NCBI GenBank assembly: GCA_963839365.1
Contig: CAWIUT010000001.1
Coordinates: 744,001 to 808,000, forward strand
DNA from: DASSKA01 sp963839365
Lineage (GTDB): Bacteria; Actinomycetota; Actinomycetes; Propionibacteriales; Nocardioidaceae
Reading direction: 5' to 3'
Length of the DNA stretch: 64,000 nt
This document shows positions 26,317 through 34,720 of this stretch, piece after piece; the first letter of the stretch is position 1, and each line of letters opens with the position of its first letter. The notes under the pieces were generated by a model. The model did not search any database, had not been told where the DNA came from, and saw only the letters and a program-made list of their open reading frames with translations. Both the position numbers and the translations under genes were made by a program.

Positions 26317-26849
26317 CGGTCCGCGCCCCTCGACGGCTTCTCGGCCGCCTTGCGTGCGGTGGCGATCTCCTTGGCCTCCGCGGCGCCCTCGTCGAGGGCC
26401 GCCGGCGCGGGCACGGTCCACATCCAGTCGCGCAGCCGGCCCTTCTCGTGGGTCAGGTCCCGGATGTCGAGCTCGGCGTACTCGAACTCCGGGGACCAGT
26501 GCAGCGCGTCGAACGGACAGACCTCGACGCAGATCGAGCAGTACATGCACAGCGAGTAGTCGATCGCGAACCGGTCGAGCACGTTGCGCTTCTTCTCCCG
26601 ACCGCCCGGAGCAGAGGAGGACGGCGGCTCCGTCTCCTTGTGGGAGTCGATGTAGATGCACCACGCCGGGCACTCCCGCGCGCACAGCATGCAGACCGTG
26701 CACTTCTCCTCGATCAGCGCGATCACCCCGCGCGAGCGGGGCGGCAGCGCGGGGAGCGCGTCCGGGTACTGCGCGGTGACCGAGCGCCGGGTGAGGTTGC
26801 GCCAGGTCACCGCCAGCCCGCGCAGCAGCCCGGTCCCGGGGATCCTCAT
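26313..26849 (-). CDS. nuoI: NADH-quinone oxidoreductase subunit I, second cluster
   Basis: A 178-residue peripheral subunit with two 4Fe-4S motifs, CTVCMLCARECP and CMYCSICVEVCPFDAL, corresponding to clusters N6a and N6b that pass electrons toward NuoB. The insertion between them (SHKETEPPSSSAPGGREKKR) is charged and longer than usual. ATG overlaps the nuoH2 stop (ATGA). With NuoB2 it keeps the electron path toward quinone even though the NADH module genes are absent from this cluster, which would let it accept electrons from a ferredoxin. Confidence 0.92.
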   Translation of the reverse strand: MRIPGTGLLRGLAVTWRNLTRRSVTAQYPDALPALPPRSRGVIALIEEKCTVCMLCARECPAWCIYIDSHKETEPPSSSAPGGREKKRNVLDRFAIDYSLCMYCSICVEVCPFDALHWSPEFEYAELDIRDLTHEKGRLRDWMWTVPAPAALDEGAAEAKEIATARKAAEKPSRGADR

Positions 26850-27805
26850 CGGCCCACCGCCACCACGACGACCGTGACCAGCAGCTGGAGCAGCGCCACC
26901 GGCACCAGGACCTGCCAGGCCAGCCGCTGGAGCTGGTCCTCGCGCAGCCGCGGGTAGGCGACCCGCACCCAGATCACCACGAACGCCACCAGCCCGGTCT
27001 TGAGCAGGGTCCACAGCCAGCCGAGCTGGGTCGGGAACGGCCCGTGCCAGCCGCCGAGGAACAGCACCGCTGTCAGTGCGGAGAGCACCACGATGCCGGC
27101 GTACTCGGCGAGGATGAACAGCGCGAACCGCAGACCGCCGTACTCGGTGAACGGGCCGAACACGATCTCGGCGTCGGCGACCGGCATGTCGAACGGCGGC
27201 CGTTGCAGCTCGGCCAGGCCGGCGACGAAGAACACCACGGCACCCGGAGCCTGCCACAGCAGCCACCACGGGTTCCAGGCCGCCACGATGCCGCTCAGCG
27301 ACAGCGTGCCCGCGGCCATCGCCACCGATGCGGCGGCGAGCACGAACGGCAGCTCGTAGGCCATCAGCTGCGCCGCGACGCGGATGCCCCCGAGCAGGCT
27401 GAACTTGTTCGCGCTCGACCAGCCGCCCATCAGGGTGCCGATCACGCCGACGCCCATCACCGCCAGCACGAAGAACAGTCCGATGTCGAGGTCCTGGCCG
27501 ACCACGCCGGGGCCGAGCGGCACCGCCAGCAACGCCACCAGGTACGGCAGCAGCGCCACCGCCGGTGCCAGCCGGAACACCGGCCGGTCCGCCTCGGCGG
27601 GGATCACGTCCTCCTTCTGCGCGAACTTCACCCCGTCGGCGACCAGCTGCGCCCAGCCGTGGAACGCGCCGGCGTACATCGGCCCGACCCGGCCCTGCAT
27701 GTGCGCCATCACCTTGTGCTCGGTCTGACCCACCAGCAGCGGCAGCAGCAGGAACGCCGCCAGCACGAGCACCACCCGCAGCAGCGCGTCGGCGAGCTCA
27801 GTCAT
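26846..27805 (-). CDS. nuoH: NADH-quinone oxidoreductase subunit H, second cluster
   Basis: A 319-residue membrane subunit forming the quinone-side heel of complex I. Family segments are HMQGRVGPMYAGAFHGWAQL (amphipathic region), FSLLGGIRVAAQLMAYELPF and AELQRPPFDMPVADAEIVFG with TEYGGLRFALFILAEY. Length is normal, about 125 residues shorter than the first-cluster copy, which has an acidic tail. Its ATG lies inside the end of nuoC2 (8-bp overlap). Confidence 0.93.
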   Translation of the reverse strand: MTELADALLRVVLVLAAFLLLPLLVGQTEHKVMAHMQGRVGPMYAGAFHGWAQLVADGVKFAQKEDVIPAEADRPVFRLAPAVALLPYLVALLAVPLGPGVVGQDLDIGLFFVLAVMGVGVIGTLMGGWSSANKFSLLGGIRVAAQLMAYELPFVLAAASVAMAAGTLSLSGIVAAWNPWWLLWQAPGAVVFFVAGLAELQRPPFDMPVADAEIVFGPFTEYGGLRFALFILAEYAGIVVLSALTAVLFLGGWHGPFPTQLGWLWTLLKTGLVAFVVIWVRVAYPRLREDQLQRLAWQVLVPVALLQLLVTVVVVAVGR

Positions 27806-28397
27806 CGCCACCGCCACCGCCACCGCCGGGCGGGTGCGGTCCCCACTCACCGGGCGGCGGCACGCCCGGGACGCGGGTACGACGCCGCGACGGGGCGGGC
27901 TCGCCGGACTCGCCGGGATCCTTCGCGCCCGGCCACGGCTTGACCACCCGGGAGGCGAGCACGAACTCCTTGCGCAGCGGGTGTCCCTCGAACTGCTCGG
28001 GCAGCAGCAGCGGAGCCAGGTCCAGCACCGTGCCGCCCTCGGTGAAGTCCACCCCGAACATCTCGTGGGTCTCGCGCTCGTGCCAGCGCGCGCCCCGGTA
28101 GACGGCGGCGACACTGGGAGCCGTGGGCCGGTCCTGCGGCAGCAGGGTGCGCACCATCAGGTGCTCGACCGCTCCGGGCCGCCTCCGCGCCACGTGGCAG
28201 ACCAGGCGGATCCCGTCGTCGAGCTCGTCGACCGCCGAGAGCCAGTCGAAGAACGTGCAGCCGAGCCGCTCACGGGCCAGCCGCACCGCGTCGTACCAGT
28301 GCTCGACAGGCACCTCCACCGTGGGGGGGCCGAACCCCTCCTCGACGTGCGCCTGCTCGCCGAGGAGCTCGGCGAGCTCCGCACCCGGGCTGGTCAC
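27798..28397 (-). CDS. nuoC: NADH-quinone oxidoreductase subunit C, second cluster
   Basis: A 199-residue NuoC-type (30-kDa) subunit. The family signature is GARWHERETHEMFGVDFTEG followed by LLLPEQFEGHPLRKEFVLAS. The C-terminus is an odd low-complexity tail of proline then seven glycines and two aspartates, encoded by a 6-bp repeat (GGTGGC-type, 27806-27827) that also covers the nuoH2 ribosome-binding region. GTG start overlaps the nuoB2 stop. It is not fused to NuoD, and no nuoD follows. Confidence 0.88.
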   Translation of the reverse strand: MTSPGAELAELLGEQAHVEEGFGPPTVEVPVEHWYDAVRLARERLGCTFFDWLSAVDELDDGIRLVCHVARRRPGAVEHLMVRTLLPQDRPTAPSVAAVYRGARWHERETHEMFGVDFTEGGTVLDLAPLLLPEQFEGHPLRKEFVLASRVVKPWPGAKDPGESGEPAPSRRRTRVPGVPPPGEWGPHPPGGGGGGGDD

Positions 28398-28975
28398 GAC
28401 GAGGGCTTCCGCGCGCGGAGCAACGGACGGGTCACCGACGCGGCGTCCGCGCGGCGGTGTCCGTCGTAGCGGGTCGCCAACGACTCCCCGTCGATCTTCT
28501 CCTGCAGCTTCAAGATGCCCTGCAGCAGCGCCTCCGGGCGGGGCGGGCAGCCGGGCACGTAGACGTCCACGGGGATGATCTGGTCGACGCCCTTGGTGAC
28601 GCAGTAGGAGTCCCAGTAGGGCCCGCCGGAGTTCGCGCAGGAGCCGAACGAGATGACGTACTTCGGCTCGGGCATCTGCTCGTAGAGCCGCTTGATGGCC
28701 GGCGCCATCTTGTCGGTGACGGTGCCGGAGACCACCATCAGGTCGGCCTGCCGCGGACCGGGCGCGAACGGGATCACGCCCAGCCGGATGAAGTCGTGGC
28801 GGGCCATCGAGGTGGCGATGAACTCGATGGCGCAACAGGCCAGCCCGAAGTTGAACACCCACAGGGAGTACTTGCGGCCCCAGTTGAGCACGTAGCGGGC
28901 CGGCTTGGGCGCGAGCCGCTGCAGCCCACCGACGGAGCCCGGTCCCGTCCCGGGCATCCCCAGGTTCACGTCCAC
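28394..28975 (-). CDS. nuoB: NADH-quinone oxidoreductase subunit B, second cluster
   Basis: A 193-residue subunit carrying cluster N2. All four cysteine ligands are present: the tandem pair in FGLACCAIEFIA, one in SFGSCANSGGPY and one in YVPGCPPRPEALL. The GTG at 28975 has an AAGGGGG ribosome-binding site 7 bp upstream. The basic C-terminal tail (RRADAASVTRPLLRARKPSS) is longer than usual. It overlaps nuoA2 by 10 bp. Confidence 0.93.
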   Translation of the reverse strand: MDVNLGMPGTGPGSVGGLQRLAPKPARYVLNWGRKYSLWVFNFGLACCAIEFIATSMARHDFIRLGVIPFAPGPRQADLMVVSGTVTDKMAPAIKRLYEQMPEPKYVISFGSCANSGGPYWDSYCVTKGVDQIIPVDVYVPGCPPRPEALLQGILKLQEKIDGESLATRYDGHRRADAASVTRPLLRARKPSS

Positions 28976-29346
28976 GTGAGCACCCCCTTCCGCCACGCGT
29001 ACACCAGCCCGACGACGACGAACCCGACGAACACCGCCATCTCCGCGACCGTCGCCCAGCCCAGCGCGCCGAACACGGTGGCCCACGGGAACAGGAACAC
29101 GGCATCGACTGCGAAGATCACGTACAGGTACGCATAGACGTAGTAGCGGACGTGGGTCTGCGCCCAGCCCTCCCCCACCGGGTCCACGCCGCACTCGTAG
29201 GTGAGCTGCTTCTCGCGGGTGGGGCGGGACGGCCGCAGCAGCCGGTTGCCGGCGTGCATGGCCCCGACGAGCAGCGCGCCGACCGCCACGATGACCAGCA
29301 GCGGCAGGTAGTCCCCGTAGTAAGAGTGCGCCGTGTAGTCCGCCAC
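28966..29346 (-). CDS. nuoA: NADH-quinone oxidoreductase subunit A, second cluster
   Basis: A 126-residue subunit with three helices and the conserved TYECGVDPVGEGWAQTHVRY loop plus FAVDAVFLFPWATVFGALG. First gene of the second nuo operon. A -10-like TAGACT (29359 to 29354 on the minus strand) lies 7 bp ahead of the GTG, arguing for a leaderless transcript and for this start over upstream alternatives. Confidence 0.92.
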   Translation of the reverse strand: MADYTAHSYYGDYLPLLVIVAVGALLVGAMHAGNRLLRPSRPTREKQLTYECGVDPVGEGWAQTHVRYYVYAYLYVIFAVDAVFLFPWATVFGALGWATVAEMAVFVGFVVVGLVYAWRKGVLTWT

Positions 29347-29563
29347 CCGCCTGAGTCTAGGGCCGCGGACGGCGGCGTGCAGCGACCGTTCCAGGCCCGG
29401 TTGGCCGGGCGGCGCGGGCCCGCGCACCGCCAGCCGGACGTGTCCGGGGACACATTGAGCGCGGTCGTAGCATGAATGAGCAAGGGTAGTGTTTCAAAGG
29501 GGAAAGCGGGGGGCACAGGCCTGCCCCCGCACGTGCGAACCACATGGAAAAGAGGGCAACAGC
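29347..29563. promoter_or_regulatory. Divergent promoter region of nuo2 and korAB
   Basis: 217 bp between the divergent starts. It holds the nuoA2 -10 (TAGACT) at 29354-29359, a possible korA -10 (TAGTGT) at about 29486-29491 and a dyad GTGTCC-GG-GGACAC at 29440-29453 between them. The dyad could be an operator shared by both units; nothing in the sequence names its regulator. Confidence 0.45.
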
Positions 29564-31489
29564 GTGGCCAAGCAGGTCAAGCAGCTCGACCGCGTGATCA
29601 TCCGCTTCGCCGGAGACTCGGGTGACGGCATGCAGCTGACCGGTGACCGGTTCACGCAGCAGTCCGCGTCGTTCGGGAACGACCTGTCGACGCTGCCCAA
29701 CTTTCCCGCAGAGATCCGCGCGCCTGCCGGCACCCTGCCCGGCGTGTCGTCGTTCCAGGTGCACTTCGCCGACCACGACATCCTCACCCCCGGCGACACC
29801 CCCGACGTGCTGGTGGCGATGAACCCGGCCGCGCTGAAGGCCAACCTGCCCGACCTGAAGCGGGGTGCGACGGTGATCGTCGACAGCCACGACTTCGGCG
29901 GCCGGAACCTCGCCAAGGCCGGCTACGAGCAGAACCCGCTCGAGACCGACGAGCTCGACGAGTACGACGTGCACACCGTCGACCTGACCTCGATGACGGT
30001 GGAGGCGGTCAAGGAGTTCGGACTCTCCCGCAAGGACGCCGGCCGGGCCAAGAACATGTTCGCGCTCGGCCTGTTGTCCTGGATGTACGGGCGCCCCGTC
30101 GAGTCCACCATCTCGTTCCTGGAGCGGCGCTTCGCGAAGGTGCCGGAGATCCGGGACGCGAACGTCACCGCGTTCAAGGCCGGCTGGAACTTCGGCGAGA
30201 CCACCGAGTCGTTCGTGGTGCAGTACGAGGTCAAGCCGGCCTCGATGCCGCCGGGCCGCTACCGCAACATCACCGGGAACCTGGCACTGGCCTACGGGCT
30301 GGTGGCCTCGGCCACCCAGTCCGGGCTGCCGCTGTTCCTGGGGTCCTACCCGATCACCCCCGCCTCCGACGTGCTGCACGAGCTGAGCAAGCACAAGCGC
30401 TTCGGGGTGACCACGTTCCAGGCCGAGGACGAGATCGCCGGGATCGGCGCCGCCCTCGGGGCCGCCTTCGGCGGGTCGCTCGGGGTGACCACGACCTCCG
30501 GGCCCGGCATCGCGCTGAAGTCGGAGACGGTCGGCCTCGGCGTGATGCTCGAGCTCCCGCTGGTGGTGATCGACATCCAGCGCGGTGGCCCGTCCACGGG
30601 TCTGCCGACCAAGACCGAGCAGGCTGACCTGCTGCAGGCGATGTTCGGCCGCAACGGGGAGGCACCGGTCCCGATCGTCGCGCCCCGCTCGCCCGCCGAC
30701 TGCTTCGACGCGGCACTGGAGGCGACCCGGATCGCGGTCACCTACCGCACCCCGGTGATGCTGCTCTCCGACGGTTACCTCGCCAACGGCTCCGAGCCCT
30801 GGCAGATCCCGGATGTGGAGAACCTGCCGCGGATCCAGCCGAAGTTCGCGACCGAGCCGAACCACACCGACGAGGACGGCAACCAGACCTTCTGGCCCTA
30901 CCTGCGCGACGAACAGACCCTGGCCCGCCCGTGGGCGCTTCCCGGCACCAAGGGTCTCGAGCACCGGATCGGCGGGCTGGAGAAGAACGACGGCACCGGC
31001 AACATCTCCTACGACCCGGCCAACCACGACTTCATGGTCCGCACCCGGCAGGCCAAGGTCAACCGGGTCGCCGAGTCCATCGGCCCCACCGAGGTCGACG
31101 ACCCCAGCGGTGAAGCGCGGGTGCTGGTGCTCGGCTGGGGTTCGACGTACGGCCCGATCGGCGCAGCGGTGCGGCGGGTGCGCAGCACCGGGCTCAAGGT
31201 GGCGCAGGCGCACCTGCGGCACCTCAACCCGTTCCCGAAGGACCTCGGCGACGTCCTGAAGCGGTACGACGCGGTGCTGGTCCCCGAGATGAACCTGGGG
31301 CAGCTGAGCATGCTGCTGCGGGCGAAGTACCTCGTCAACGTGGTCGGCTACAACCGGGTCCGCGGCCTGCCGCTACGCGCCGCCGAGCTCGCCGAGGCCA
31401 TCGCGGACCTGGCCGAGCACCACCCGGATGGCGAGCCCTCCGTGAACCCCCACGACACGACCGAGATCGCCAAGGAGGGAGTGCGATGA
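29564..31489 (+). CDS. korA: 2-oxoglutarate:ferredoxin oxidoreductase, fused gamma-alpha subunit
   Basis: A 641-residue subunit. Residues ~10-190 form the gamma domain (RVIIRFAGDSGDGMQLTGDR, PAEIRAPAGTLPGVSSFQVH). The alpha/pyrimidine-binding domain starts near residue 240 (NLALAYGLVASATQSGLPLF, then YPITPASDVLHELSKHKRF). The C-terminal transketolase-type domain has ARVLVLGWGSTYGPIGAAVR. KorAB converts 2-oxoglutarate, CoA and oxidised ferredoxin to succinyl-CoA, CO2 and reduced ferredoxin in the TCA cycle of many actinomycetes. GTG at 29564 follows AGAGGG. The stop overlaps korB. It is divergent from a nuo cluster lacking the NADH module. Confidence 0.93.
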   Translation: MAKQVKQLDRVIIRFAGDSGDGMQLTGDRFTQQSASFGNDLSTLPNFPAEIRAPAGTLPGVSSFQVHFADHDILTPGDTPDVLVAMNPAALKANLPDLKRGATVIVDSHDFGGRNLAKAGYEQNPLETDELDEYDVHTVDLTSMTVEAVKEFGLSRKDAGRAKNMFALGLLSWMYGRPVESTISFLERRFAKVPEIRDANVTAFKAGWNFGETTESFVVQYEVKPASMPPGRYRNITGNLALAYGLVASATQSGLPLFLGSYPITPASDVLHELSKHKRFGVTTFQAEDEIAGIGAALGAAFGGSLGVTTTSGPGIALKSETVGLGVMLELPLVVIDIQRGGPSTGLPTKTEQADLLQAMFGRNGEAPVPIVAPRSPADCFDAALEATRIAVTYRTPVMLLSDGYLANGSEPWQIPDVENLPRIQPKFATEPNHTDEDGNQTFWPYLRDEQTLARPWALPGTKGLEHRIGGLEKNDGTGNISYDPANHDFMVRTRQAKVNRVAESIGPTEVDDPSGEARVLVLGWGSTYGPIGAAVRRVRSTGLKVAQAHLRHLNPFPKDLGDVLKRYDAVLVPEMNLGQLSMLLRAKYLVNVVGYNRVRGLPLRAAELAEAIADLAEHHPDGEPSVNPHDTTEIAKEGVR

Positions 31490-32568
31490 GCCAGGTCGAG
31501 CTGCCGATCCCCGGGCTCCGGGACGTCCCGACGACCGAGGACAAGCTGAACCGCAAGGACTTCGCCTCCGACCAGGAGGTGCGCTGGTGCCCCGGCTGCG
31601 GCGACTACGCGATCCTCGCTGCCTTCCAGGGCTTCCTGCCCGAGCTCCACGTGCCCCGCGAGAACATCGTGATGATCTCGGGAATCGGCTGCGCAGCCCG
31701 GTTCCCGTACTACCTGAACAGCTACGGGATGCACTCCATCCACGGCCGTGCCCCGGCCATCGCCACCGGGCTGGCGACCGCCCGCAAGGATCTTTCGGTG
31801 TGGGTGGTCACCGGTGACGGCGACGCGCTGTCGATCGGCGGCAACCACCTGATGCACGCGCTGCGCCGCAACGTGAACCTCAAGATCCTGCTGTTCAACA
31901 ACCGGATCTACGGGCTGACCAAGGGGCAGTACTCCCCCACCAGCGAGCCCGGCAAGGTCACCAAGTCCACCCCGATGGGCTCCCTGGACAACCCGTTCAA
32001 CCCGGTCTCGCTCGCGCTCGGCGCCGAGGGCACCTTCGTGGCCCGCACCATCGACTCCGACCGCAAGCACCTGACCTCGGTGCTGTCCGCCGCGGCCGCC
32101 CACCGCGGCACCGCGCTCGTGGAGATCTACCAGAACTGCCCGATCTTCAACGACGGCGCCTTCAACGCGGTCAAGAGCCCGGACACCCGCGACGAAGCGC
32201 TCATCCCGCTCGTGCACGGCGAGCCGGTGCGGTTCGGCAACGACGGCGACGGCAACCCGACCAAGGGCGTGGTCCGCGACCGCGCCACCGGCCACCTGCG
32301 CATCGTCGACCTCGCCGATACGGACGGAGCCGAGCTGGTGGTCCACGACGCCCACGACGAGGACCCGGCGACCGCGTTCGCGCTGTCCCGGCTCACCGAC
32401 GCGGGCGTGCTCAACCGCGCACCGATCGGGGTCTTCCGGTCCGTGGAGCACCCGACCTACGACGACCAGGCCCGCGAGCAGGTCGACACCGCGCGGCAGG
32501 GCACCGAGGACCCGACCGAGGCGCTCGCCGGCCTGCTCAGCGCCGCGGACACCTGGACGGTGGTCTGA
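31486..32568 (+). CDS. korB: 2-oxoglutarate:ferredoxin oxidoreductase, beta subunit
   Basis: A 360-residue thiamine-diphosphate-binding subunit. Near the start VRWCPGCGDYAILAAFQGF supplies Fe-S/TPP region cysteines. The Mg-TPP motif is GDGDALSIGGNHLMHALRRN with LLFNNRIYGLTKGQYSPTS. It pairs with KorA and its ATG overlaps the korA stop (ATGA). The stop is only 3 bp from that of a convergent gene, so the two transcripts probably overlap. Confidence 0.94.
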   Translation: MSQVELPIPGLRDVPTTEDKLNRKDFASDQEVRWCPGCGDYAILAAFQGFLPELHVPRENIVMISGIGCAARFPYYLNSYGMHSIHGRAPAIATGLATARKDLSVWVVTGDGDALSIGGNHLMHALRRNVNLKILLFNNRIYGLTKGQYSPTSEPGKVTKSTPMGSLDNPFNPVSLALGAEGTFVARTIDSDRKHLTSVLSAAAAHRGTALVEIYQNCPIFNDGAFNAVKSPDTRDEALIPLVHGEPVRFGNDGDGNPTKGVVRDRATGHLRIVDLADTDGAELVVHDAHDEDPATAFALSRLTDAGVLNRAPIGVFRSVEHPTYDDQAREQVDTARQGTEDPTEALAGLLSAADTWTVV

Positions 32569-32571
32569 GGC

Positions 32572-33246
32572 TCATCCGAGCCGGGTGAGGGTCCAGGTCG
32601 GCGAGTCGGTCAACAGGAAAGCCGTACTCGCCGGCACCCGGACCTTGAAGTAGTGGGTGCCTGTGCGCGGCACCGGCAGCCGGAACCGGTACCGGCCCCC
32701 GGGGCCGGTCCGCTGGGTCGCGTAGGTCCGGAAAGCGCACCTCTTGCACCGCTGCCGCATCAGGTGCACCGGTCTGCCGGCGTAGCCGGGTGACACCCGG
32801 CCGGTCATGAACCAGGAGCTGTGCGGGTGCGCGACCTTGCCGGTGACCAGCCGGTAGACCCGCACCGTCGCGGTGCCGGAGGACGGCCCGTAGCTCTGGT
32901 TGCCGGCGAACCGCACCCGCCACAGGGTGTTGCGGGTCGCCCGCCGGCTGAACTGGTACGACGCCAGCGACCCCTGGGTCACCCGGTGGCCGACCACCGA
33001 CCAGCGCGGTGTGCCGAGCGGCCGCATCTCCAGCCTCACCCGCAGCCCTGGCACCCCGGCGTTCCCGGCAACGACCTGGCCGTGGATGCTCAGCCGCTGC
33101 CGGTACGTCGCCCGGTGGGTCGAGACCTGGACCGTCAGGCTCGTCGGCGTCGCGGCAGCCACCGCCGGGGCCGCCTGCGCAGCCGTGGCCATCGGCAGGC
33201 CGAGCAGGGACAGCGCGATGAGCGCCAGGAGGAAGCGCAGACGCAT
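32572..33246 (-). CDS. Secreted hypothetical protein with Ig-like/carboxypeptidase-regulatory-type repeats
   Basis: About 224 residues. A signal peptide (MRLRFLLALIALSLLGLPMA, cleavage near AQAA) is followed by two beta-rich modules. The first has LTVQVSTHRATYRQRLSIHG and GVPGLRVRLEMRPLGTPRW. The second has SWFMTGRVSPGYAGRPVHLM and YRFRLPVPRTGTHYFKVRVP. These look like bacterial Ig-like carrier modules common in secreted actinobacterial proteins. A CKRC pair in the second module may form a disulfide. No catalytic residues are recognised. The ATG has GGAGG upstream. Confidence 0.72.
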   Translation of the reverse strand: MRLRFLLALIALSLLGLPMATAAQAAPAVAAATPTSLTVQVSTHRATYRQRLSIHGQVVAGNAGVPGLRVRLEMRPLGTPRWSVVGHRVTQGSLASYQFSRRATRNTLWRVRFAGNQSYGPSSGTATVRVYRLVTGKVAHPHSSWFMTGRVSPGYAGRPVHLMRQRCKRCAFRTYATQRTGPGGRYRFRLPVPRTGTHYFKVRVPASTAFLLTDSPTWTLTRLG

Positions 33247-33337
33247 CTCCCACCTCCAGATGGTCCGTGGTGCCTTCCACGGTGCGGCCCGCCTCAGCTG
33301 TCGGCAACGGGCGAAAGACCCTGAACCCCTGGTCCGC

Positions 33338-33865
33338 TCAGCCGCCGGAGTGACGCCGGGTGAGCTCCTCGTAGTGCTCGGCATTGGCGGTGATGAGCGC
33401 GATCTCGTCGTCGGTGAGGCTGCGACGCACCCGTCCCGGCGTCCCGACGACCAGCGACCCCGCGGGGACCTCGGTGCCTTCGAGCAGCACCGTCCCCGCG
33501 GCGACCAGGCAGTTGTCGCCCAGGCGGCAGCCGTTGAGCACGATGGCGCCCATCCCGACCAGCACGTTGTCCCCGACCGAGGAACCGTGGACCACGGCCC
33601 GGTGGCCGAGGGAGACGCCGGATCCCAGGGAGGCCGGGAAGCCGGGGTCGGCGTGCAGCACGCAGCCGTCCTGGACGTTGCTCCGCGGCCCGACCCGGAT
33701 CCGGTCCCCGTCGCCGCGCAGCACTGCGCCGTACCAGACGCTGGCCGCCTCCTCCAGGCGGACCGTGCCCACCACCGTGGCTCCGGGCGCCACCCAGGCG
33801 GTGGCGGCGATGACGGGCGAGGAGTCCTCGAGGGTGATCACCAGGGCGTCGTCGGCGGCGGTCAC
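33338..33865 (-). CDS. Gamma-carbonic anhydrase family protein
   Basis: A 175-residue left-handed beta-helix (hexapeptide-repeat) protein. The metal-binding histidines are in GCVLHADPGFPASLG and VSLGHRAVVHGSSVGDN, as in gamma-class carbonic anhydrases/YrdA proteins that hydrate CO2 or act as ferripyochelin-binding-type proteins. Repeats run from VIAATAWVAPGATVVGTVRL to TEVPAGSLVVGTPGRVRRSL. The GTG overlaps the stop of the DHDPS-family gene (GTGA), so both belong to one unit. Confidence 0.87.
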   Translation of the reverse strand: MTAADDALVITLEDSSPVIAATAWVAPGATVVGTVRLEEAASVWYGAVLRGDGDRIRVGPRSNVQDGCVLHADPGFPASLGSGVSLGHRAVVHGSSVGDNVLVGMGAIVLNGCRLGDNCLVAAGTVLLEGTEVPAGSLVVGTPGRVRRSLTDDEIALITANAEHYEELTRRHSGG

Positions 33866-34645
33866 GCGCCCATCCTCGCAGTCTCGGGGGTGCCGAACCG
33901 CCGGGCCGTGAGGTGCTTGATGCCGGCCGGGAACGAGCCGCGCGCCGCGCGATGGGGCTCGAGCAGCCGGCGCTGGGCCGTGCCGTCGCCGCCGAAGGCG
34001 GCCACGCACAGCTCGGGTTCCGCGTTTCCCACCGCCAGCAGTGCCCCGTCGGCACCGACCGCCCCGGCCATGGTCAGCACCATCGGGGAGCCGACGTAGA
34101 CCAGACCGGAGTAGCCCTCGACCTCGCGCAGCAACCGCTCGGCGTCGCCGGAGGAGTCCTTCAGACCGGCCACCGGCAAGTCGTCGAGCACCTCCACCGA
34201 GATCCCGGGGGCGGAGGCAGCCGGGTAGTGGTAGGCGAGCAGCGGAACGCCGCCGGCGGCCTTGGCCACCGCGTCGTAGTACTGACGCGGGTCCTCTCAC
34301 CAGCGGTGGTGACAGAGCGAGCACCGCGTCCGCGCCCGCGGCAACCGCGGCGCGGGTGAGCTCGGCGGCCTGGCGCCCCGACGCGCTCCCGGTCCCGGCG
34401 ATCACGGCGACGTCGCCCGGCAGCGCCTCCCGCACCGCCGCGACCAGCGCGGCCCGTTCCTCGGGGTGCAGTGCCATCGCCTCACCGGTGCTGCCGGCCA
34501 CCAGCACCGCCCGCATGCCGCACTCAGCCAGCCGGGCGGCGTGCGCGGCCGTCGCCACGACGTCCACGCTGCCGTCCTCCGCGAAGAGGGTCACCAGCGC
34601 GACACCGACGCCGGTGAAGACCGCCCCTGACTGGTCGTTGCTCAT
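33862..34645 (-). pseudogene. Dihydrodipicolinate synthase family protein, frameshifted
   Basis: A DapA/NanA-type aldolase gene broken by one frameshift. The first half, from ATG 34645 (GGAGCGAG upstream), reads VGVALVTLFAEDGSVDV, VLVAGSTGEAMALHPEERAA and DAVLALSPPL. The second half reads on in another frame as QYYDAVAKAAGGVPLLAYHY, then VAGLKDSSGDAERL (Schiff-base lysine in GLKD) and KHLTARRFG to the stop at 33862. The switch lies at about 34291-34300; one extra base there explains it. Corrected length is about 260 residues, a little short for the family. If real, no intact enzyme is made; a sequencing error is equally likely. Substrate unknown, since members act on many 2-oxo acids. Confidence 0.75.
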
Positions 34646-34720
34646 CACTCGCTCCGTTCCCGGCTCCCCCGTGGAGCCACCTGCAGCCTACGCACCGGGC
34701 CCGGGTCCGGGCGGACCGCG

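Noticed and set aside
33338..34648. A fusion of DHDPS-family and gamma-carbonic anhydrase in one frame
   Set aside because: Created by the frameshift: the middle of the frame is arginine-rich nonsense, while the second half of the aldolase is in another frame and ends with a GTGA overlap into the carbonic anhydrase.
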